Of a stretch of 64,000 nucleotides of DNA, positions 17,537-28,643 are shown in pieces; positions within the stretch are counted from its first letter, which is position 1; each line of letters starts with the position of its first letter. The position numbers and the translations under genes were made by a program. This DNA is from Sphaerisporangium rufum (GTDB lineage: Bacteria > Actinomycetota > Actinomycetes > Streptosporangiales > Streptosporangiaceae): assembly GCF_016863395.1 (NCBI RefSeq), contig NZ_BOOU01000081.1:20610-84609 (forward strand), written 5' to 3'. The notes beneath the pieces were generated by a model. It saw nothing but the letters and a program-made list of their open reading frames with translations, had not been told where the DNA came from and made no database searches.

Positions 17537-18615
17537 TGTCGGCCATCGGGGCGCTTGGGCGCCGCCTCTACCGCGGCGAGGTCAACGTCGACTTCGTCGG
17601 CCGCTACCGGCTGTGGTACTCCCTGTCGGCGGCGCTGCTGCTGATCTCGATCGTCGGCCTGGTCGTGCAGGGGCTCAACCTCGGCATCGAGTTCAAGGGC
17701 GGCTCGGTCTTCACCTTTGCCAAACCCGCCTCCTCCACCATCGAGCAGGTCCGCAGCACCGTCGAGGAGGCCGGCGCGCACCAGGTGATCGTCCAGGAGG
17801 CCGGCTCCAACTGGCGGGTCACCACGCAGAGCCTGGACGTGCCCGGCGCCACCAAGGTGCAGAACGCCCTGTCCGGCCGGTTCGGCGTGCCGGGCGACAA
17901 GGTCAGCAAGCAGATCATCGGCCCGTCCTGGGGCGGTGAGGTGCTGCGCAAGGCCGTCATCGGCCTGATCGTGTTCATGATCGCGATCATCCTGTACCTG
18001 ACGATGGCCTTCGAGTGGAAGATGGCGCTGGCCGCGGTGGTCGCGCTCATTCACGACCTGGTCATCACCGCGGGCATCTACGCCTGGTCGGGCTTCGAGG
18101 TCACCCCGGCGACGATGCTGGGCTTCCTGACGATCCTCGGATACTCGCTGTACGACGCGGTCGTGGTGTTCGACATGATCAAGGAGGTCACCGCCAAGCT
18201 CGGCACGACCGCCAAGATGACCTACACCGAGGCCGCCAACAACGCGCTGAACCACACGCTGATCCGCTCGCTGAACACCACCCTGGTGGCGATCCTGCCG
18301 GTCGCCGCCATCCTGTTCATCGGCACCACGCTGTTCGGCGCCGGCACGCTGAAGGACCTCGCGCTGGCGCTGTTCGTCGGCATGCTGGTGGGCACCTACT
18401 CCTCGCTGTGCGTGGCGACCCCGCTGCTGGTGCGCCTGAAGGAGCGGGAGCCGAAGTACCTGGCGCTCGCCCGCCGGGTGGCGTCCTCCCGCGGCGGTTC
18501 GGTGCAGGACGCGCCGGCCTCGTCCGGCAAGGCCCGGCAGCCGGCCGCCGCGTCCTCGCCGGCCGGCGGCACGCCGGCCGGCCAGTCCGCCACGGCCAAG
18601 CGCAAGAAGCGATAG
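17536..18615 (+). CDS. secF: Protein translocase subunit SecF
   Basis: This 359-residue partner of SecD has six predicted membrane helices. Family motifs are LNLGIEFKGGSVFTF after the first helix, FLTILGYSLYDAVVVFDMI in the core, and NTTLVAILPVAAILF. The C-terminal 50 residues are a cytoplasmic Ser/Ala/Lys-rich tail. The ATG at 17536 shares its first base with the secD stop, implying coupled translation. A hairpin follows before apt. Confidence 0.96.
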   Translation: MSAIGALGRRLYRGEVNVDFVGRYRLWYSLSAALLLISIVGLVVQGLNLGIEFKGGSVFTFAKPASSTIEQVRSTVEEAGAHQVIVQEAGSNWRVTTQSLDVPGATKVQNALSGRFGVPGDKVSKQIIGPSWGGEVLRKAVIGLIVFMIAIILYLTMAFEWKMALAAVVALIHDLVITAGIYAWSGFEVTPATMLGFLTILGYSLYDAVVVFDMIKEVTAKLGTTAKMTYTEAANNALNHTLIRSLNTTLVAILPVAAILFIGTTLFGAGTLKDLALALFVGMLVGTYSSLCVATPLLVRLKEREPKYLALARRVASSRGGSVQDAPASSGKARQPAAASSPAGGTPAGQSATAKRKKR

Positions 18616-18631
18616 TCCACCAGAGCCGGCC

Positions 18632-18674
18632 GCGGCGCCTCCGTGATCTCCGCTCGAGACCACGGGGGCGCCGC
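18632..18674 (+). terminator. Hairpin between secF and apt
   Basis: GCGGCGCCTCCGTG at 18632-18645 pairs with CACGGGGGCGCCGC at 18661-18674 (14 bp, one G-T wobble) around a 15-base loop. There is no T-tract. It probably separates secDF from apt. Confidence 0.55.
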
Positions 18675-18703
18675 GTGCTGCCGCCGGAAGGAAAGCGACC
18701 CCC

Positions 18704-19231
18704 GTGACCCCGCCCGACGATCTCACCGGCACCATCCTGGGCCGGATCCGTGACGTGCCCGACTATCCCAGCCCCGGGGTGATGTTCAAGGACATCACGC
18801 CGCTGCTCGGCGACCACGCCGCCTTCTCGGCGGTCATCGACGCCCTGGTGCCCGGCACCCGGGTGGACAAGGTGGTCGGCATCGAGGCGCGCGGCTTCAT
18901 CCTGGCCGCCCCGGTCGCCTACCACGCGGGCGCCGGGTTCGTCCCGGTTCGTAAAAAGGGCAAACTCCCTGCCGAGGCGCTGGAAGCGTCCTACGATCTG
19001 GAGTACGGCTCCGCCGTCATCGAGGTGCACCGCGACGCGTTCGCTCCGGGCGACCGGGTGCTCATCGTGGACGACGTGCTCGCCACCGGCGGCACGGCGC
19101 GGGCGGCGGTGGAGCTGGTCGGCCGGGCCGGCGCCGAGGTGGTGGGCGTGTCCGTGCTGATGGAGCTCGCCTTCCTCAACGGCCGGGACCGGCTGGGCGG
19201 CGTCGACCTGCGCGCTCTGGTCGTGGTCTGA
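18704..19231 (+). CDS. apt: Adenine phosphoribosyltransferase
   Basis: This 175-residue purine-salvage enzyme converts adenine and PRPP to AMP. The PRPP-binding loop is VLIVDDVLATGGTARAA (around residue 118), with VVGIEARGFILAAPVAYHAG and PVRKKGKLPAEALEASYDLE as further family motifs. The start is GTG 18704, after GGAAGGAAAG. Its position between secF and rel is the conserved actinobacterial order. Confidence 0.96.
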   Translation: MTPPDDLTGTILGRIRDVPDYPSPGVMFKDITPLLGDHAAFSAVIDALVPGTRVDKVVGIEARGFILAAPVAYHAGAGFVPVRKKGKLPAEALEASYDLEYGSAVIEVHRDAFAPGDRVLIVDDVLATGGTARAAVELVGRAGAEVVGVSVLMELAFLNGRDRLGGVDLRALVVV

Positions 19232-19303
19232 CCGGCTCCCCGCGAGGACGGTGTCTCCAGCGTGGATACACTGGAGAATCTGGACTCGAGACGAGGAGTC
19301 TGA

Positions 19304-21655
19304 GTGCCCCGTGATGTGGCCCCGCCCGAGATGACCGAGACCCCTGAGCCGGTTTCCGCTCGAGCGGACGATACGGGTTCCGCCACGTCCGCAGGCACAG
19401 ACGAAAGACCGGCGCCTGCCGTTGTACGCCGCAGGCTTTCCCGGTTCGGGGGGCAATGGGGTGGTGCGATGAACCCGGTTCTCGAGCCGTTGTTCAAGAC
19501 GGTCCGGGCGACCCATCCCAAGGCCGACCTGCGGCTCATCGAGCGCGCCTACGACGTGGCGGCCTACCACCACCGCGATCAGAAGCGCAAGAGCGGCGAC
19601 CCCTACATCACCCACCCCCTGGCCGTCGCGACCATCCTCGCCGAGCTCGGCACCGATGACGAGACGCTGTGCGCGGCGCTGCTGCACGACACCGTGGAGG
19701 ACACCGCCTACGGCCTGGACGAGCTGAGCGCCGACTTCGGGGAGCACATCGCCCTGCTGGTCGACGGCGTCACCAAGCTCGACAAGGTCAAGTTCGGCGA
19801 CGCGGCGCAGGCCGAGACGGTGCGCAAGATGGTCGTGGCGATGTCCCGCGACATCCGGGTGCTGGTCATCAAGCTGGCCGACCGGCTGCACAACATGCGC
19901 ACCCTGCGCTACCTGCCGCGGCACAAGCAGGAGCAGAAGGCCCGCGAGACGCTGGAGATCTTCGCGCCGCTGGCCCACCGGCTCGGGATGAACACCATCA
20001 AGTGGGAGCTGGAGGACCTGGCCTTCGGCATGCTCTACCCCAAGCGCTACGACGAGATCGCGCGCATGGTGTCGGAGCGGGCCCCGCGCCGCGACCTGTT
20101 CCTGCAGGAGGTGATCGAGAAGGTCTCCGCCGACCTGCGCGAGTCGAAGATCCGGGCCACGGTCAAGGGCCGGCCCAAGCACTACTACTCGATCTACCAG
20201 AAGATGATCGCGCGCGAGGTGGCGTTCGACGACATCTACGACCTGGTGGGCATCCGGGTACTGGTCGACACGGTACGCGATTGTTACGCCGCGCTAGGAA
20301 CGATCCACGCACGGTGGAATCCGGTGCCTGGGCGGTTCAAGGACTACATCGCGATGCCCAAGTTCAACATGTACCAGTCGCTGCACACGACGGTCATCGG
20401 GCCGGAGGGCAAGCCGGTCGAGCTGCAGATCCGCACCCGGGCGATGCACCACCGCGCCGAGTACGGCGTGGCCGCGCACTGGAAGTACAAGGAGGAGGTC
20501 GTCGTCTCCGGCCCGGCCGCGGCGCGGATGAAGTCCGCCGGCGACATGGCCTGGCTGCGGCAGCTGCTCGACTGGCAGAAGGAGACCTCCGACCCGGGGG
20601 AGTTCCTGGAGTCGCTGCGCTTCGACCTGTCGGTGTCGGAGGTGTTCGTCTTCACCCCGCGCGGCCAGGTGATCGCGCTGCCCGAAGGCGCCACGCCGGT
20701 CGACTTCGCCTACGCGGTGCACACCGAGGTCGGTCACCGGTGCATCGGCGCCCGGGTCAACGGCCGGCTGGTGCCGCTGGAGTCCCGGCTGACCAACGGC
20801 GACACCGTGGAGATCTTCACTTCCAAGTCGCCGGACGCCGGGCCGTCGCGCGACTGGCTGAAGTTCGTCAAGAGCGGCCGGGCCCGCAACAAGATCCGCC
20901 AGTGGTTCTCCAAGGAGCGCCGGGAGACGGCGATCGAGGCGGGCAAGGAGGCCATCGGGCGCGCCATGCGCAAGCAGGGCCTGCCGTTGCAGCGCCTGAT
21001 GTCCGGAGAGACCCTCCTGGCGCTCGCCAGGGACCTTCGGTACCCCGATGTCTCGGCGCTGTACGCGGCGGTCGGAGAGGGCCACACGGGCGCGCAGTCG
21101 GTGGTGGAGAAGCTCGTGCAGTCGCTCGGCGGGGTGGACGCCGCCGAGGAGGACATCGCCGAGGTGGCGGTGCCGACCAGGCTGCGCGGCCGGCCGCGCA
21201 CCGGCACCAACGCCGGCGTCATCGTGGCCGGCGACACCGACGTGTGGGTGCGGCTGTCGCGCTGCTGCACGCCGGTGCCCGGCGACGAGATCATCGGCTT
21301 CGTCACCCGAGGCCATGGCGTCTCGGTGCACCGCAGCACCTGCCCCAACGTCGAGCAGCTGCGCGCCGAGCCGGACCGGCTGGTCGAGGTGAGCTGGTCG
21401 CCCGCCGACGACTCGGTGTTCCTGGTGGCGATCCAGGTCGAGGCGCTGGACCGGCCCCGCCTGCTTTCGGACGTGACCCGCACGCTGTCGGACCAGCACG
21501 TGAACATCCTGTCGGCGTCGGTGGCCACCGCCCGCGACCGGACGGCGATCAGCAAGTTCACCTTCGAGATGGGCGATCCCAAGCACCTGGGCCACGTGCT
21601 GAAGGCGGTGCGCAACATCCAAGGCGTCTACGACGTCTACCGGATCACCAACTGA
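19304..21655 (+). CDS. rel: Bifunctional (p)ppGpp synthetase/hydrolase (RSH family)
   Basis: This 783-residue protein makes and degrades the stringent-response alarmone. After about 65 variable residues comes the HD hydrolase domain ([13 protein letters not shown], with [18 protein letters not shown]), which keeps its histidine-aspartate pair and is therefore predicted to be active. The synthetase domain follows ([28 protein letters not shown]), then the TGS domain ([20 protein letters not shown]), a zinc-finger-like [15 protein letters not shown] segment, and a C-terminal ACT domain. The start is GTG 19304, after GAGGAG. The short intergenic region holds a TACACT that may be a -10. Confidence 0.96.
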   Translation: MPRDVAPPEMTETPEPVSARADDTGSATSAGTDERPAPAVVRRRLSRFGGQWGGAMNPVLEPLFKTVRATHPKADLRLIERAYDVAAYHHRDQKRKSGDPYITHPLAVATILAELGTDDETLCAALLHDTVEDTAYGLDELSADFGEHIALLVDGVTKLDKVKFGDAAQAETVRKMVVAMSRDIRVLVIKLADRLHNMRTLRYLPRHKQEQKARETLEIFAPLAHRLGMNTIKWELEDLAFGMLYPKRYDEIARMVSERAPRRDLFLQEVIEKVSADLRESKIRATVKGRPKHYYSIYQKMIAREVAFDDIYDLVGIRVLVDTVRDCYAALGTIHARWNPVPGRFKDYIAMPKFNMYQSLHTTVIGPEGKPVELQIRTRAMHHRAEYGVAAHWKYKEEVVVSGPAAARMKSAGDMAWLRQLLDWQKETSDPGEFLESLRFDLSVSEVFVFTPRGQVIALPEGATPVDFAYAVHTEVGHRCIGARVNGRLVPLESRLTNGDTVEIFTSKSPDAGPSRDWLKFVKSGRARNKIRQWFSKERRETAIEAGKEAIGRAMRKQGLPLQRLMSGETLLALARDLRYPDVSALYAAVGEGHTGAQSVVEKLVQSLGGVDAAEEDIAEVAVPTRLRGRPRTGTNAGVIVAGDTDVWVRLSRCCTPVPGDEIIGFVTRGHGVSVHRSTCPNVEQLRAEPDRLVEVSWSPADDSVFLVAIQVEALDRPRLLSDVTRTLSDQHVNILSASVATARDRTAISKFTFEMGDPKHLGHVLKAVRNIQGVYDVYRITN

Positions 21656-21697
21656 TCCTGCCGGCCGGAAATTGCAGAGTCGGCAAGTTTTCGCGTC

Positions 21698-21733
21698 CCG
21701 CATCTTTGCGGATCGCGCAATATTCGGTACGGT
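21698..21733 (+). promoter_or_regulatory. Candidate leaderless promoter and operator of the TetR gene
   Basis: TTGCGG (21706-21711) and TACGGT (21728-21733) are 16 bp apart. The expected start point is about 21740, the A of the ATG, and there is no Shine-Dalgarno sequence. The inverted repeat CCGCA-TCTT-TGCGG (21698-21711) overlaps the -35 and could be an autoregulatory operator. Confidence 0.5.
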
Positions 21734-21739
21734 AGTGGC

Positions 21740-22432
21740 ATGGGGACAGGCGAGGACGGCCGGGGCGGCCTGCGCGAGCGCAAGAAACGCGAGACCCGCG
21801 TCGCGCTGAGCTGGGCGGCCATCCGGCTGACCGTCGAGCGAGGGTTCGACAACGTCCGGGTGGAGGACATCGCCGCCGCGGCCGGGGTGTCCCCGCGCAC
21901 CTTCAACAACTATTTCGCGAGCAAGGCGGAGGCCATCGTCGCCCGCCACCTGGACCGGGCGACGGCCATCGCCGAGGAGCTGCGGGCCCGGCCGCGGTCC
22001 GAGCCGCTGTGGGAGGCGATCACCGCCGCGGTCGAGGCCCGGTTCGCCCTCGGCGCCACCGAGGGCGACACCGAGGGCAGTGGCCAGGACGAGCAGTGGC
22101 AGGCCGGTATCCGGCTGATGCTGTCGGAGCCCGCGCTGCAGCGCGAATACCACCAAGTGCACCTGGCGGCCGAGGAGGCGATGGTCGCCGCGGTCGCCGA
22201 GCGCACCGGCACCGACTCCGGACGTGATCTGTACCCGCGGCTGGTGGCGGCCACCGCGTCGGCGGCCACCGCGGCCGTGATGGGCCACTGGCTGCTCGCC
22301 GGGCGGCGGTTGCCGATCGGCCCGCTGCTGCGTGACGCCCTGCGGCAGGTCGCCGCCGGGCTGCCCGAGCCCGGTCCCGGCCCGGCGGCATCGCCGCCGC
22401 CGGCCGGGGAGCCGGAAGTGCCAGAAGTGTAG
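21740..22432 (+). CDS. TetR-family transcriptional regulator
   Basis: This 230-residue protein has an N-terminal TetR helix-turn-helix at about residues 15-62 (RETRVALSWAAIRLTVERGF, VEDIAAAAGVSPRTFNNYFA, SKAEAIVARHL). The C-terminal ligand domain carries no recognisable subfamily signature and ends in a Pro/Ala-rich tail. The flavin monooxygenase gene lies 230 bases downstream on the same strand, so it is the natural candidate target; this is inferred from position only. The start codon appears leaderless. Confidence 0.9.
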   Translation: MGTGEDGRGGLRERKKRETRVALSWAAIRLTVERGFDNVRVEDIAAAAGVSPRTFNNYFASKAEAIVARHLDRATAIAEELRARPRSEPLWEAITAAVEARFALGATEGDTEGSGQDEQWQAGIRLMLSEPALQREYHQVHLAAEEAMVAAVAERTGTDSGRDLYPRLVAATASAATAAVMGHWLLAGRRLPIGPLLRDALRQVAAGLPEPGPGPAASPPPAGEPEVPEV

Positions 22433-22662
22433 GAGACCTGCCGGCGCGGCGCCCGCCGCGCCGATCCTCGGCCCGCCGTACCGGCCGGTCCGGCCGCCGG
22501 CACGCCGCGCGCCGGTACCGCGCCGCGTGCGGGCCCCGTCGTGCCCGTTCCCGGCGTCCGGCCGTCCCCGGCCGTCCATCCTCACCGCGATCCCACCCGT
22601 TGTCGCCCGCCGGCCGGTGCCGCCGGTCGATCGGGCATGCCCGAAACCCCTGAAGGAGAGCC

Positions 22663-24219
22663 ATGACCCCTGACGTCGTCATCGCCGGAGCCGGTCCGAA
22701 CGGCCTGATGCTGGCCTGCGAGCTGAGCCTGGCCGGCGCCCGGCCGGTGGTGCTGGAGCGGCTGCCCGCGCGCACCGGGGAGAACCGGGCCAACGGCCTG
22801 GTCGGCCAGGTGGTGCGGATGCTGCACCGCCGCGGCCTGCACGAGCGGCTCACCGGCAGCCCCGAGCCGCCGGCGCCCACGCCCGCCTTCCCGTTCGGCG
22901 CGCTGCGGCTGGATCTGGCGTCGCTGCCGGACAACCCGCTCTACGGCCTGATGGTGCCCCAGCGGCGGATCGAGGAGATGCTGGAGGAGCGGGCCACCGA
23001 ACTCGGCGTGGAGATCCGCCGCGGGCACGAGCTGACCGGGCTCGTCCAGGACGGCGACGGGGTCACCGCCGAGGTCGCCGGACCTGGCGGCCGGTACCGG
23101 CTGCGCTCGGCCTACCTGGTGGGCGCGGACGGCGGGCACAGCCCGACGCGCAAGTTCTGCGGCATCGAGTTCCCCGGCGACACCCGCTCCGGTGTCGTCT
23201 CGCGCACCATGCACCTGAGCGTGCCGGACTCCCTGCTCGACCCCGCCACCGGTGCGCTGGTGGTGCCCGGGTACGGGCCGGTCCCGCCGTTCATGCACCA
23301 CCGCACCGAGCGTGGCCTGGTGGTCTACGCGCCGTTCCCCGGCGGCGCGCTGATCTCCACCACCGAGTGGGACCCCACCGAGGGGGAAGGGCTGCCGCCG
23401 CTGGACGTGGCGGAGATCCGCGCCAGCGCGGCCCGGGTGCTGGGCGTGCCGGACGTGCCGTTCGGCCCGCCGGCCGGGGACGGCCCGCACCTGCGGCGCC
23501 GGCTGGGCGGCGGGAACACCCGGCTGGCCGCCCGGTACCGCCAGGGCAGGGTGCTGCTGGTGGGGGACGCGGCGCACGTGCACTCGGCCATCGGCGGGCC
23601 CGGGCTCAACCTCGGGCTGCAGGACGCGATCAACCTGGGCTGGAAGCTGGCCGCCGAGGTGCGCGGCACCGCGCCGGCCGGGCTGCTGGACAGCTACGAG
23701 GCCGAGCGGCGCCCGGCGGCCCGGCGGGTGGCCATGTCGACCAGGGCCCAGTCCGCGCTGATCGCCCCGGGCGGCGATGTCACCGCGCTGCGCGAGCTGT
23801 TCGCCGAGCTGCTGGAGCTGCCGGGCATCACCGGCCACATCGCCGGCATGATGGCCGGCGCGGACGTCCACTACGACATGGGGGAGGAGGCCGCGCACCC
23901 GCTGACCGGCCGGTGGGCGCCGGAGCTGTCGCTGGAGACCGACGGCGGCCTGGTCCCGCTGTCGGCGCTGACCCGGGACGCCCGGCCGCTGCTGCTGGAC
24001 CTGACCGGGCAGGGGGCGTTCGCCTCGGCGGTGCCGGCGCCGCCCGGCCGGGTGCGTGTGGTGGCCGCCCGCCCGGCCGGGGGCGCGGCGCCGGCCACCG
24101 CGCTACTGCTGCGGCCGGACTGCTACGTCGCCTGGGCCTCCGCCGCGCCCGCCCCGGACGCCGGGGCCGCCGACGACCTGCGCGCGGCGATCGGCCGCTG
24201 GTTCGGGCCGGCCGGCTGA
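22663..24219 (+). CDS. FAD-dependent monooxygenase (aromatic hydroxylase type)
   Basis: This 518-residue class A flavoprotein hydroxylase shows the GxGxxG dinucleotide fold in VVIAGAGPNGLMLACEL at the N-terminus, the DG motif in YLVGADGGHSPTRK, and the GD motif in LLVGDAAHVHSAIGGPGLNL. The C-terminal thioredoxin-like extension suits phenol and polyketide hydroxylases and rifampicin-monooxygenase relatives. The family inserts one oxygen atom into aromatic substrates using NAD(P)H; the substrate is unknown. The ATG at 22663 follows GAAGGAGAG. No other biosynthetic gene is adjacent, so it is more likely a detoxification or salvage enzyme than part of a cluster. Confidence 0.9.
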   Translation: MTPDVVIAGAGPNGLMLACELSLAGARPVVLERLPARTGENRANGLVGQVVRMLHRRGLHERLTGSPEPPAPTPAFPFGALRLDLASLPDNPLYGLMVPQRRIEEMLEERATELGVEIRRGHELTGLVQDGDGVTAEVAGPGGRYRLRSAYLVGADGGHSPTRKFCGIEFPGDTRSGVVSRTMHLSVPDSLLDPATGALVVPGYGPVPPFMHHRTERGLVVYAPFPGGALISTTEWDPTEGEGLPPLDVAEIRASAARVLGVPDVPFGPPAGDGPHLRRRLGGGNTRLAARYRQGRVLLVGDAAHVHSAIGGPGLNLGLQDAINLGWKLAAEVRGTAPAGLLDSYEAERRPAARRVAMSTRAQSALIAPGGDVTALRELFAELLELPGITGHIAGMMAGADVHYDMGEEAAHPLTGRWAPELSLETDGGLVPLSALTRDARPLLLDLTGQGAFASAVPAPPGRVRVVAARPAGGAAPATALLLRPDCYVAWASAAPAPDAGAADDLRAAIGRWFGPAG

Positions 24220-24226
24220 TCGGCGT

Positions 24227-24263
24227 CCCGGGCCGGGCCGGGCGGGGGCCCGCCCGGCCCGGG
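24227..24263. terminator. Bidirectional hairpin between convergent genes
   Basis: CCCGGGCCGGG (24227-24237) pairs perfectly with CCCGGCCCGGG (24253-24263), and an inner CGGGC/GCCCG pair extends the stem. It lies between the convergent monooxygenase and DUF349 genes. Confidence 0.6.
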
Positions 24264-24269
24264 AGAGCC

Positions 24270-25499
24270 TCAGGAGAACTCGGCGAGCGTGCGCTCGGCC
24301 TCCTCCAGCCAGGACCGGCGGGCGGCGATGGACTCCTCGGCCTCCTTGGCGTCCTTGTCCCGCCCGGCGGTGCGGGCCTTGGCCAGCCGCCCCTCCAGCT
24401 GCTCGATGGAGCGGCGCAGCTGGTCGACGGTGTTCTGCGCGCGGGCGCGGGCCTCGGGGTTGGAGCGCTTCCACTCGGCCTCCTCGGCCTTGCGCACCGC
24501 GTCGTCGATCCGGCGCAGACCGCCTTCGAGCCGGTCCCGGGAGTCGCGCGGCACCGGCCCCACCGCCTCCCAGCGCTCCAGCACCGTCCGCAGCGCCGCC
24601 CGGGCGGCCCGGGCGTCGGTGACCGGCAGGATGCGCTCGGCGTCGGCCAGGATGCGCTCCTTGGCCTCCGCGTTCTCGCGCAGCGAGGCGTCGCGCTCGG
24701 CGAAGACCGCCGAGCGGGCCTGGAAGAACTGGTCCTGGGCCGTCTTGAACCGGCCCCACAGCTCCTCCTCGGCCTCCCGGGAGGCCCGGCCGGCGCTCTT
24801 CCACTGCCGCATGAGCTCGCGGTAGGCCGACGCGGTGTCGCCCCAGTCGGTCGATCCGGCCAGCGCCTCGGCCTCGGTGACGATGCGCTCCTTGATCGTG
24901 CGTACCGACTCGCGCTGCTCGTCCAGCCCGGCGAAGTAGGACTTGCGCCGCTTGGCGAACGCGGTGCGGGCGGCCGACAGCCGCTTCCACAGCGCCGCCT
25001 CGGTGACGCGGTCGATACGCTCGGCGCCCTTCCACTCCTCGACGAGCTGGCGCAGCCGCTCGCCGCCGGACTTCCAGTGCGTGGTGTCCTCGGCGATGCG
25101 CTCGGCCTCGGCGACGATGCGCTCCTTGATCTCCCTCGACTGGGCGCGCGCCTGGTCGCGGGCGGCCTTGACCTCCTCGCGGCGCTTGCCCACCAAGTCC
25201 GTCAGCGCCGCCAGGCGGTCCTCCAGCGCGCCGAGGTCGCCGACCGCGTGCGCCTCGGTGATCGACTCGCGGAGCTTGAGGATCGTCGCCTCGGCCTGGG
25301 CGGGCGGCAGGTCGGTGCCCCGGACCCGCTGTTCCAGCAGTTCCACCTGGGTCGCCAGCTCGTCGTACTTCCGACGGAAGTAGGCGAGGGCCTCCTCGGG
25401 TTCCCCGGCCTGCCAGGACCCGACGGCCCGCTCTCCCTCAGCCGTACGAACGTAGACGGTGCCGTCGTCGTCTACCCGGCCCCACGGGTCGGTGCTCAC
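24270..25499 (-). CDS. DUF349 domain protein
   Basis: This 409-residue, highly charged helical protein consists of repeated DUF349 units of about 70 residues: HWKSGGERLRQLVEEWKGA, WGDTASAYRELMRQWKSAG and ARAALRTVLERWEAVGP, each followed by LWKRL/LWGRF-type helices. Long coiled-coil stretches link them. The function of the family is unsettled. GTG 25499 is preferred to a GTG five codons upstream because GGGAGG lies six bases before it. The gene is transcribed with, or just after, the cyclophilin gene on the minus strand. Confidence 0.88.
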   Translation of the reverse strand: MSTDPWGRVDDDGTVYVRTAEGERAVGSWQAGEPEEALAYFRRKYDELATQVELLEQRVRGTDLPPAQAEATILKLRESITEAHAVGDLGALEDRLAALTDLVGKRREEVKAARDQARAQSREIKERIVAEAERIAEDTTHWKSGGERLRQLVEEWKGAERIDRVTEAALWKRLSAARTAFAKRRKSYFAGLDEQRESVRTIKERIVTEAEALAGSTDWGDTASAYRELMRQWKSAGRASREAEEELWGRFKTAQDQFFQARSAVFAERDASLRENAEAKERILADAERILPVTDARAARAALRTVLERWEAVGPVPRDSRDRLEGGLRRIDDAVRKAEEAEWKRSNPEARARAQNTVDQLRRSIEQLEGRLAKARTAGRDKDAKEAEESIAARRSWLEEAERTLAEFS

Positions 25500-25558
25500 C
25501 GTGTCCTCCCGCACTCGAATCAGCCTCCAGGACGCCGCGCGCCCTTGGTTGTATTACG

Positions 25559-26422
<864 letters not shown>

Positions 26423-26614
26423 CGCTGTGCCCTCCCGACTGTCCGAGTTGGTCCACTTTGGTCGTCCTGCTGGACGACCGCCACGTTTATGGAGTGGGCG
26501 AATCGTATCGGCCCGCGGGCGATGGTTCGCAGCCCGGCGACCCGCACCGGTACCCTTCGGTTACATTCCCATCCGCTTTCCTTGACGAGATCGATCACAC
26601 CGAGGACCGGTTCC

Positions 26615-27298
26615 GTGCTCATCGACGGGTTTCCCGCAGGCTCCTTCCAGGCCAACTGCTACGTCGTCGCTCCCGCCGCCGGCGAGGAGTGCGTGGTCAT
26701 CGACCCTGGCCAGGACGCCGAGCCCGGGCTCGGCGAGCTGCTGCGCGAGCACCGGCTCAAGCCGGTCGCGGTGCTGCTCACCCACGGGCACCTCGATCAC
26801 GTCTGGTCGGTGGCGCCGGTGTGCGGAGCCCGCGACATTCCCGCCTTCATCCACCCCGAGGACCGCGAGCTGCTCTCCGACCCGGCCAAGGGGCTGTCGC
26901 TGATGGCGGGGCAGCAGTTGTTCGGCGGGCTGACCTTCACCGAGCCCGACGACGTGCGCGAGCTGTCCGACGGCGCCGTGCTGGACATCGCGGGCATGGC
27001 ACTCACGGTCGACCACGCGCCCGGCCATACCAGGGGGTCGGTGACCTTCCGGTCGCCGGGGGAGCACGTCATGTTCTCCGGGGACCTGCTGTTCGCCGGC
27101 TCCATCGGCCGCACCGACCTCCCGGGCGGCGACTACCCGACCATTCTGCGCAGCCTCGGCACCACCTGCCTGACGCTGCCGGACGACACGGTGGTGCTGC
27201 CCGGTCACGGACCACAGACGACGATCGGCCGCGAGCGCGCCGCCAATCCGTATCTCGCGGAGGCGGCGCCGTTCGCCGGCCCCACCAAGGGACTGTAG
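26615..27298 (+). CDS. MBL-fold metallohydrolase (glyoxalase II-like)
   Basis: This 227-residue metallo-beta-lactamase-fold hydrolase has the zinc motif LLTHGHLDHVWS, plus VDHAPGHTRGSV, MFSGDLLFAGSIGRTDLPGG and VLPGHGPQTTIG as further metal ligands. It resembles hydroxyacylglutathione-hydrolase-like proteins whose substrates in actinobacteria are uncertain. GTG 26615 follows CGAGGA and begins LIDGFPAGSFQANCYVV, the usual family N-terminus. The stop abuts the hisS start, an arrangement conserved in actinobacteria. Confidence 0.9.
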   Translation: MLIDGFPAGSFQANCYVVAPAAGEECVVIDPGQDAEPGLGELLREHRLKPVAVLLTHGHLDHVWSVAPVCGARDIPAFIHPEDRELLSDPAKGLSLMAGQQLFGGLTFTEPDDVRELSDGAVLDIAGMALTVDHAPGHTRGSVTFRSPGEHVMFSGDLLFAGSIGRTDLPGGDYPTILRSLGTTCLTLPDDTVVLPGHGPQTTIGRERAANPYLAEAAPFAGPTKGL

Positions 27299-28582
27299 AT
27301 GACCTTCCAGGCGCCCAAGGGCGTACCCGAATACCTGCCGCCGCGCTCGGCGGCCTTCCTCGCCGTACGCGCCGCGTTCGCCGGCGCGGCCACCGCGGCG
27401 GGCTACTCCTACATCGAGGTGCCCGTCTTCGAGGACACCGAGCTGTTCGCGCGCGGCGTCGGCGAGTCGACCGACGTGGTCACCAAGGAGATGTACACCT
27501 TCGCCGACCGCGGCGGCCGCTCGGTCACCCTGCGGCCGGAGTTCACCGCCAGTGTGCTGCGCGCCACGCTCGAGCACGGCCTGCACACCGGCCAGCTTCC
27601 GGTGAAGCTGTGGACCGCGGGCCCGGCCTTCCGCTACGAGCGGCCGCAGGCCGGCCGCTACCGCCAGCTCCAGCAGTTCGACCTCGAGGCCATCGGCACC
27701 GAGGACCCGGCGGTCGACGCCGAGACCGTCGCCATCGCCTGGGCCGGATACCAGGCGCTCGGGCTGACCCGGGTGCGGCTGCTGCTGAACACCCTGGGCT
27801 GCCGGCAGTGCCGCCCCGCCTACCGCGCCGCGCTGCAGGACTTCCTGCGCGGCCTGGACCTCGACGCGCCGACCCGCGAGCGCGCCGAGGTCAACCCGCT
27901 GCGCGTGCTGGACGACAAGCGCCCCGAGGTGCGGGCGCAGGTCGAGAACGCCCCGCTGATCACCGACCACCTGTGCGCGTCCTGCAAGGCCCACCACGAC
28001 CGCGTCCGGTCGCTGCTGGAGGATCTCGGCGTGCCGTGGGAGGACACCCCGCGGCTGGTGCGCGGCCTGGACTACTACAGCCGCACCACATACGAGTTCG
28101 ACCACCCGCTGCTCGGCGCCCAGTCGGCGATCGGCGGCGGCGGGCGCTACGACGGGCTGTCGGAGGACATCGGCGGCCCGCCGCTGCCCGGCATCGGCTT
28201 CGCCGTCGGCGTCGACCGCATCATGCTCGCCCTGGAGGCCGAGGGCCTGCTCGCCGAGACGCCCGCCCGGGTGGCGGTGTACGGCGTGCCCATGGGCGAG
28301 GAGGCCGCGCGGCGGTTGTTCGCCGTCGTCAACGAGCTGCGCCGGGCCGGCGTGGCCGCCGACATGGCGTTCGACGGCAAGGGCCTGAAGGGCGCCATGA
28401 AGGGCGCCGCCCGCTCGGGCGCCGCCTACGCGCTGATCCTCGGCGAGCGCGACCTGGCCGCCGGGGCCGTCCAGGTCAAGAACCTGGCGAGCGGAGAGCA
28501 GACCGCCGTGCCGCTCGCCGAGATCATCCCCACTCTGCAGGAGCGGCTGGCCGGGGCGGCGATGCCGGCGCCCGGAGCCTGA
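27299..28582 (+). CDS. hisS: Histidyl-tRNA synthetase
   Basis: This 427-residue class II synthetase charges tRNA-His. Class II motifs are present: [20 protein letters not shown] (motif 2 region), [20 protein letters not shown], the histidine-A loop near [16 protein letters not shown], and [24 protein letters not shown] is motif 3. The C-terminal anticodon-binding domain includes [21 protein letters not shown] CxxC pair (CASCKAHH) lies in the insertion domain. It begins at ATG 27299 immediately after the MBL stop. Confidence 0.96.
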   Translation: MTFQAPKGVPEYLPPRSAAFLAVRAAFAGAATAAGYSYIEVPVFEDTELFARGVGESTDVVTKEMYTFADRGGRSVTLRPEFTASVLRATLEHGLHTGQLPVKLWTAGPAFRYERPQAGRYRQLQQFDLEAIGTEDPAVDAETVAIAWAGYQALGLTRVRLLLNTLGCRQCRPAYRAALQDFLRGLDLDAPTRERAEVNPLRVLDDKRPEVRAQVENAPLITDHLCASCKAHHDRVRSLLEDLGVPWEDTPRLVRGLDYYSRTTYEFDHPLLGAQSAIGGGGRYDGLSEDIGGPPLPGIGFAVGVDRIMLALEAEGLLAETPARVAVYGVPMGEEAARRLFAVVNELRRAGVAADMAFDGKGLKGAMKGAARSGAAYALILGERDLAAGAVQVKNLASGEQTAVPLAEIIPTLQERLAGAAMPAPGA

Positions 28583-28594
28583 CGGCACGTTCCA

Positions 28595-28635
28595 CCGGGC
28601 GGGTCCGGCGCCACGACGGCGCCGGACCCGCCCGG
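28595..28635. terminator. Strong bidirectional hairpin between hisS and cyclophilin 2
   Basis: A perfect 18-bp stem (28595-28612 with 28618-28635) closes on a five-base loop. It sits between the convergent ends of hisS and the second cyclophilin gene. There are no T-tracts. Confidence 0.75.
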
Positions 28636-28643
28636 GTCGGGCA

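Noticed and set aside
22663..24219. Monooxygenase as part of an aromatic polyketide cluster
   Set aside because: No ketosynthase, cyclase or tailoring genes are nearby; neighbours are housekeeping genes.
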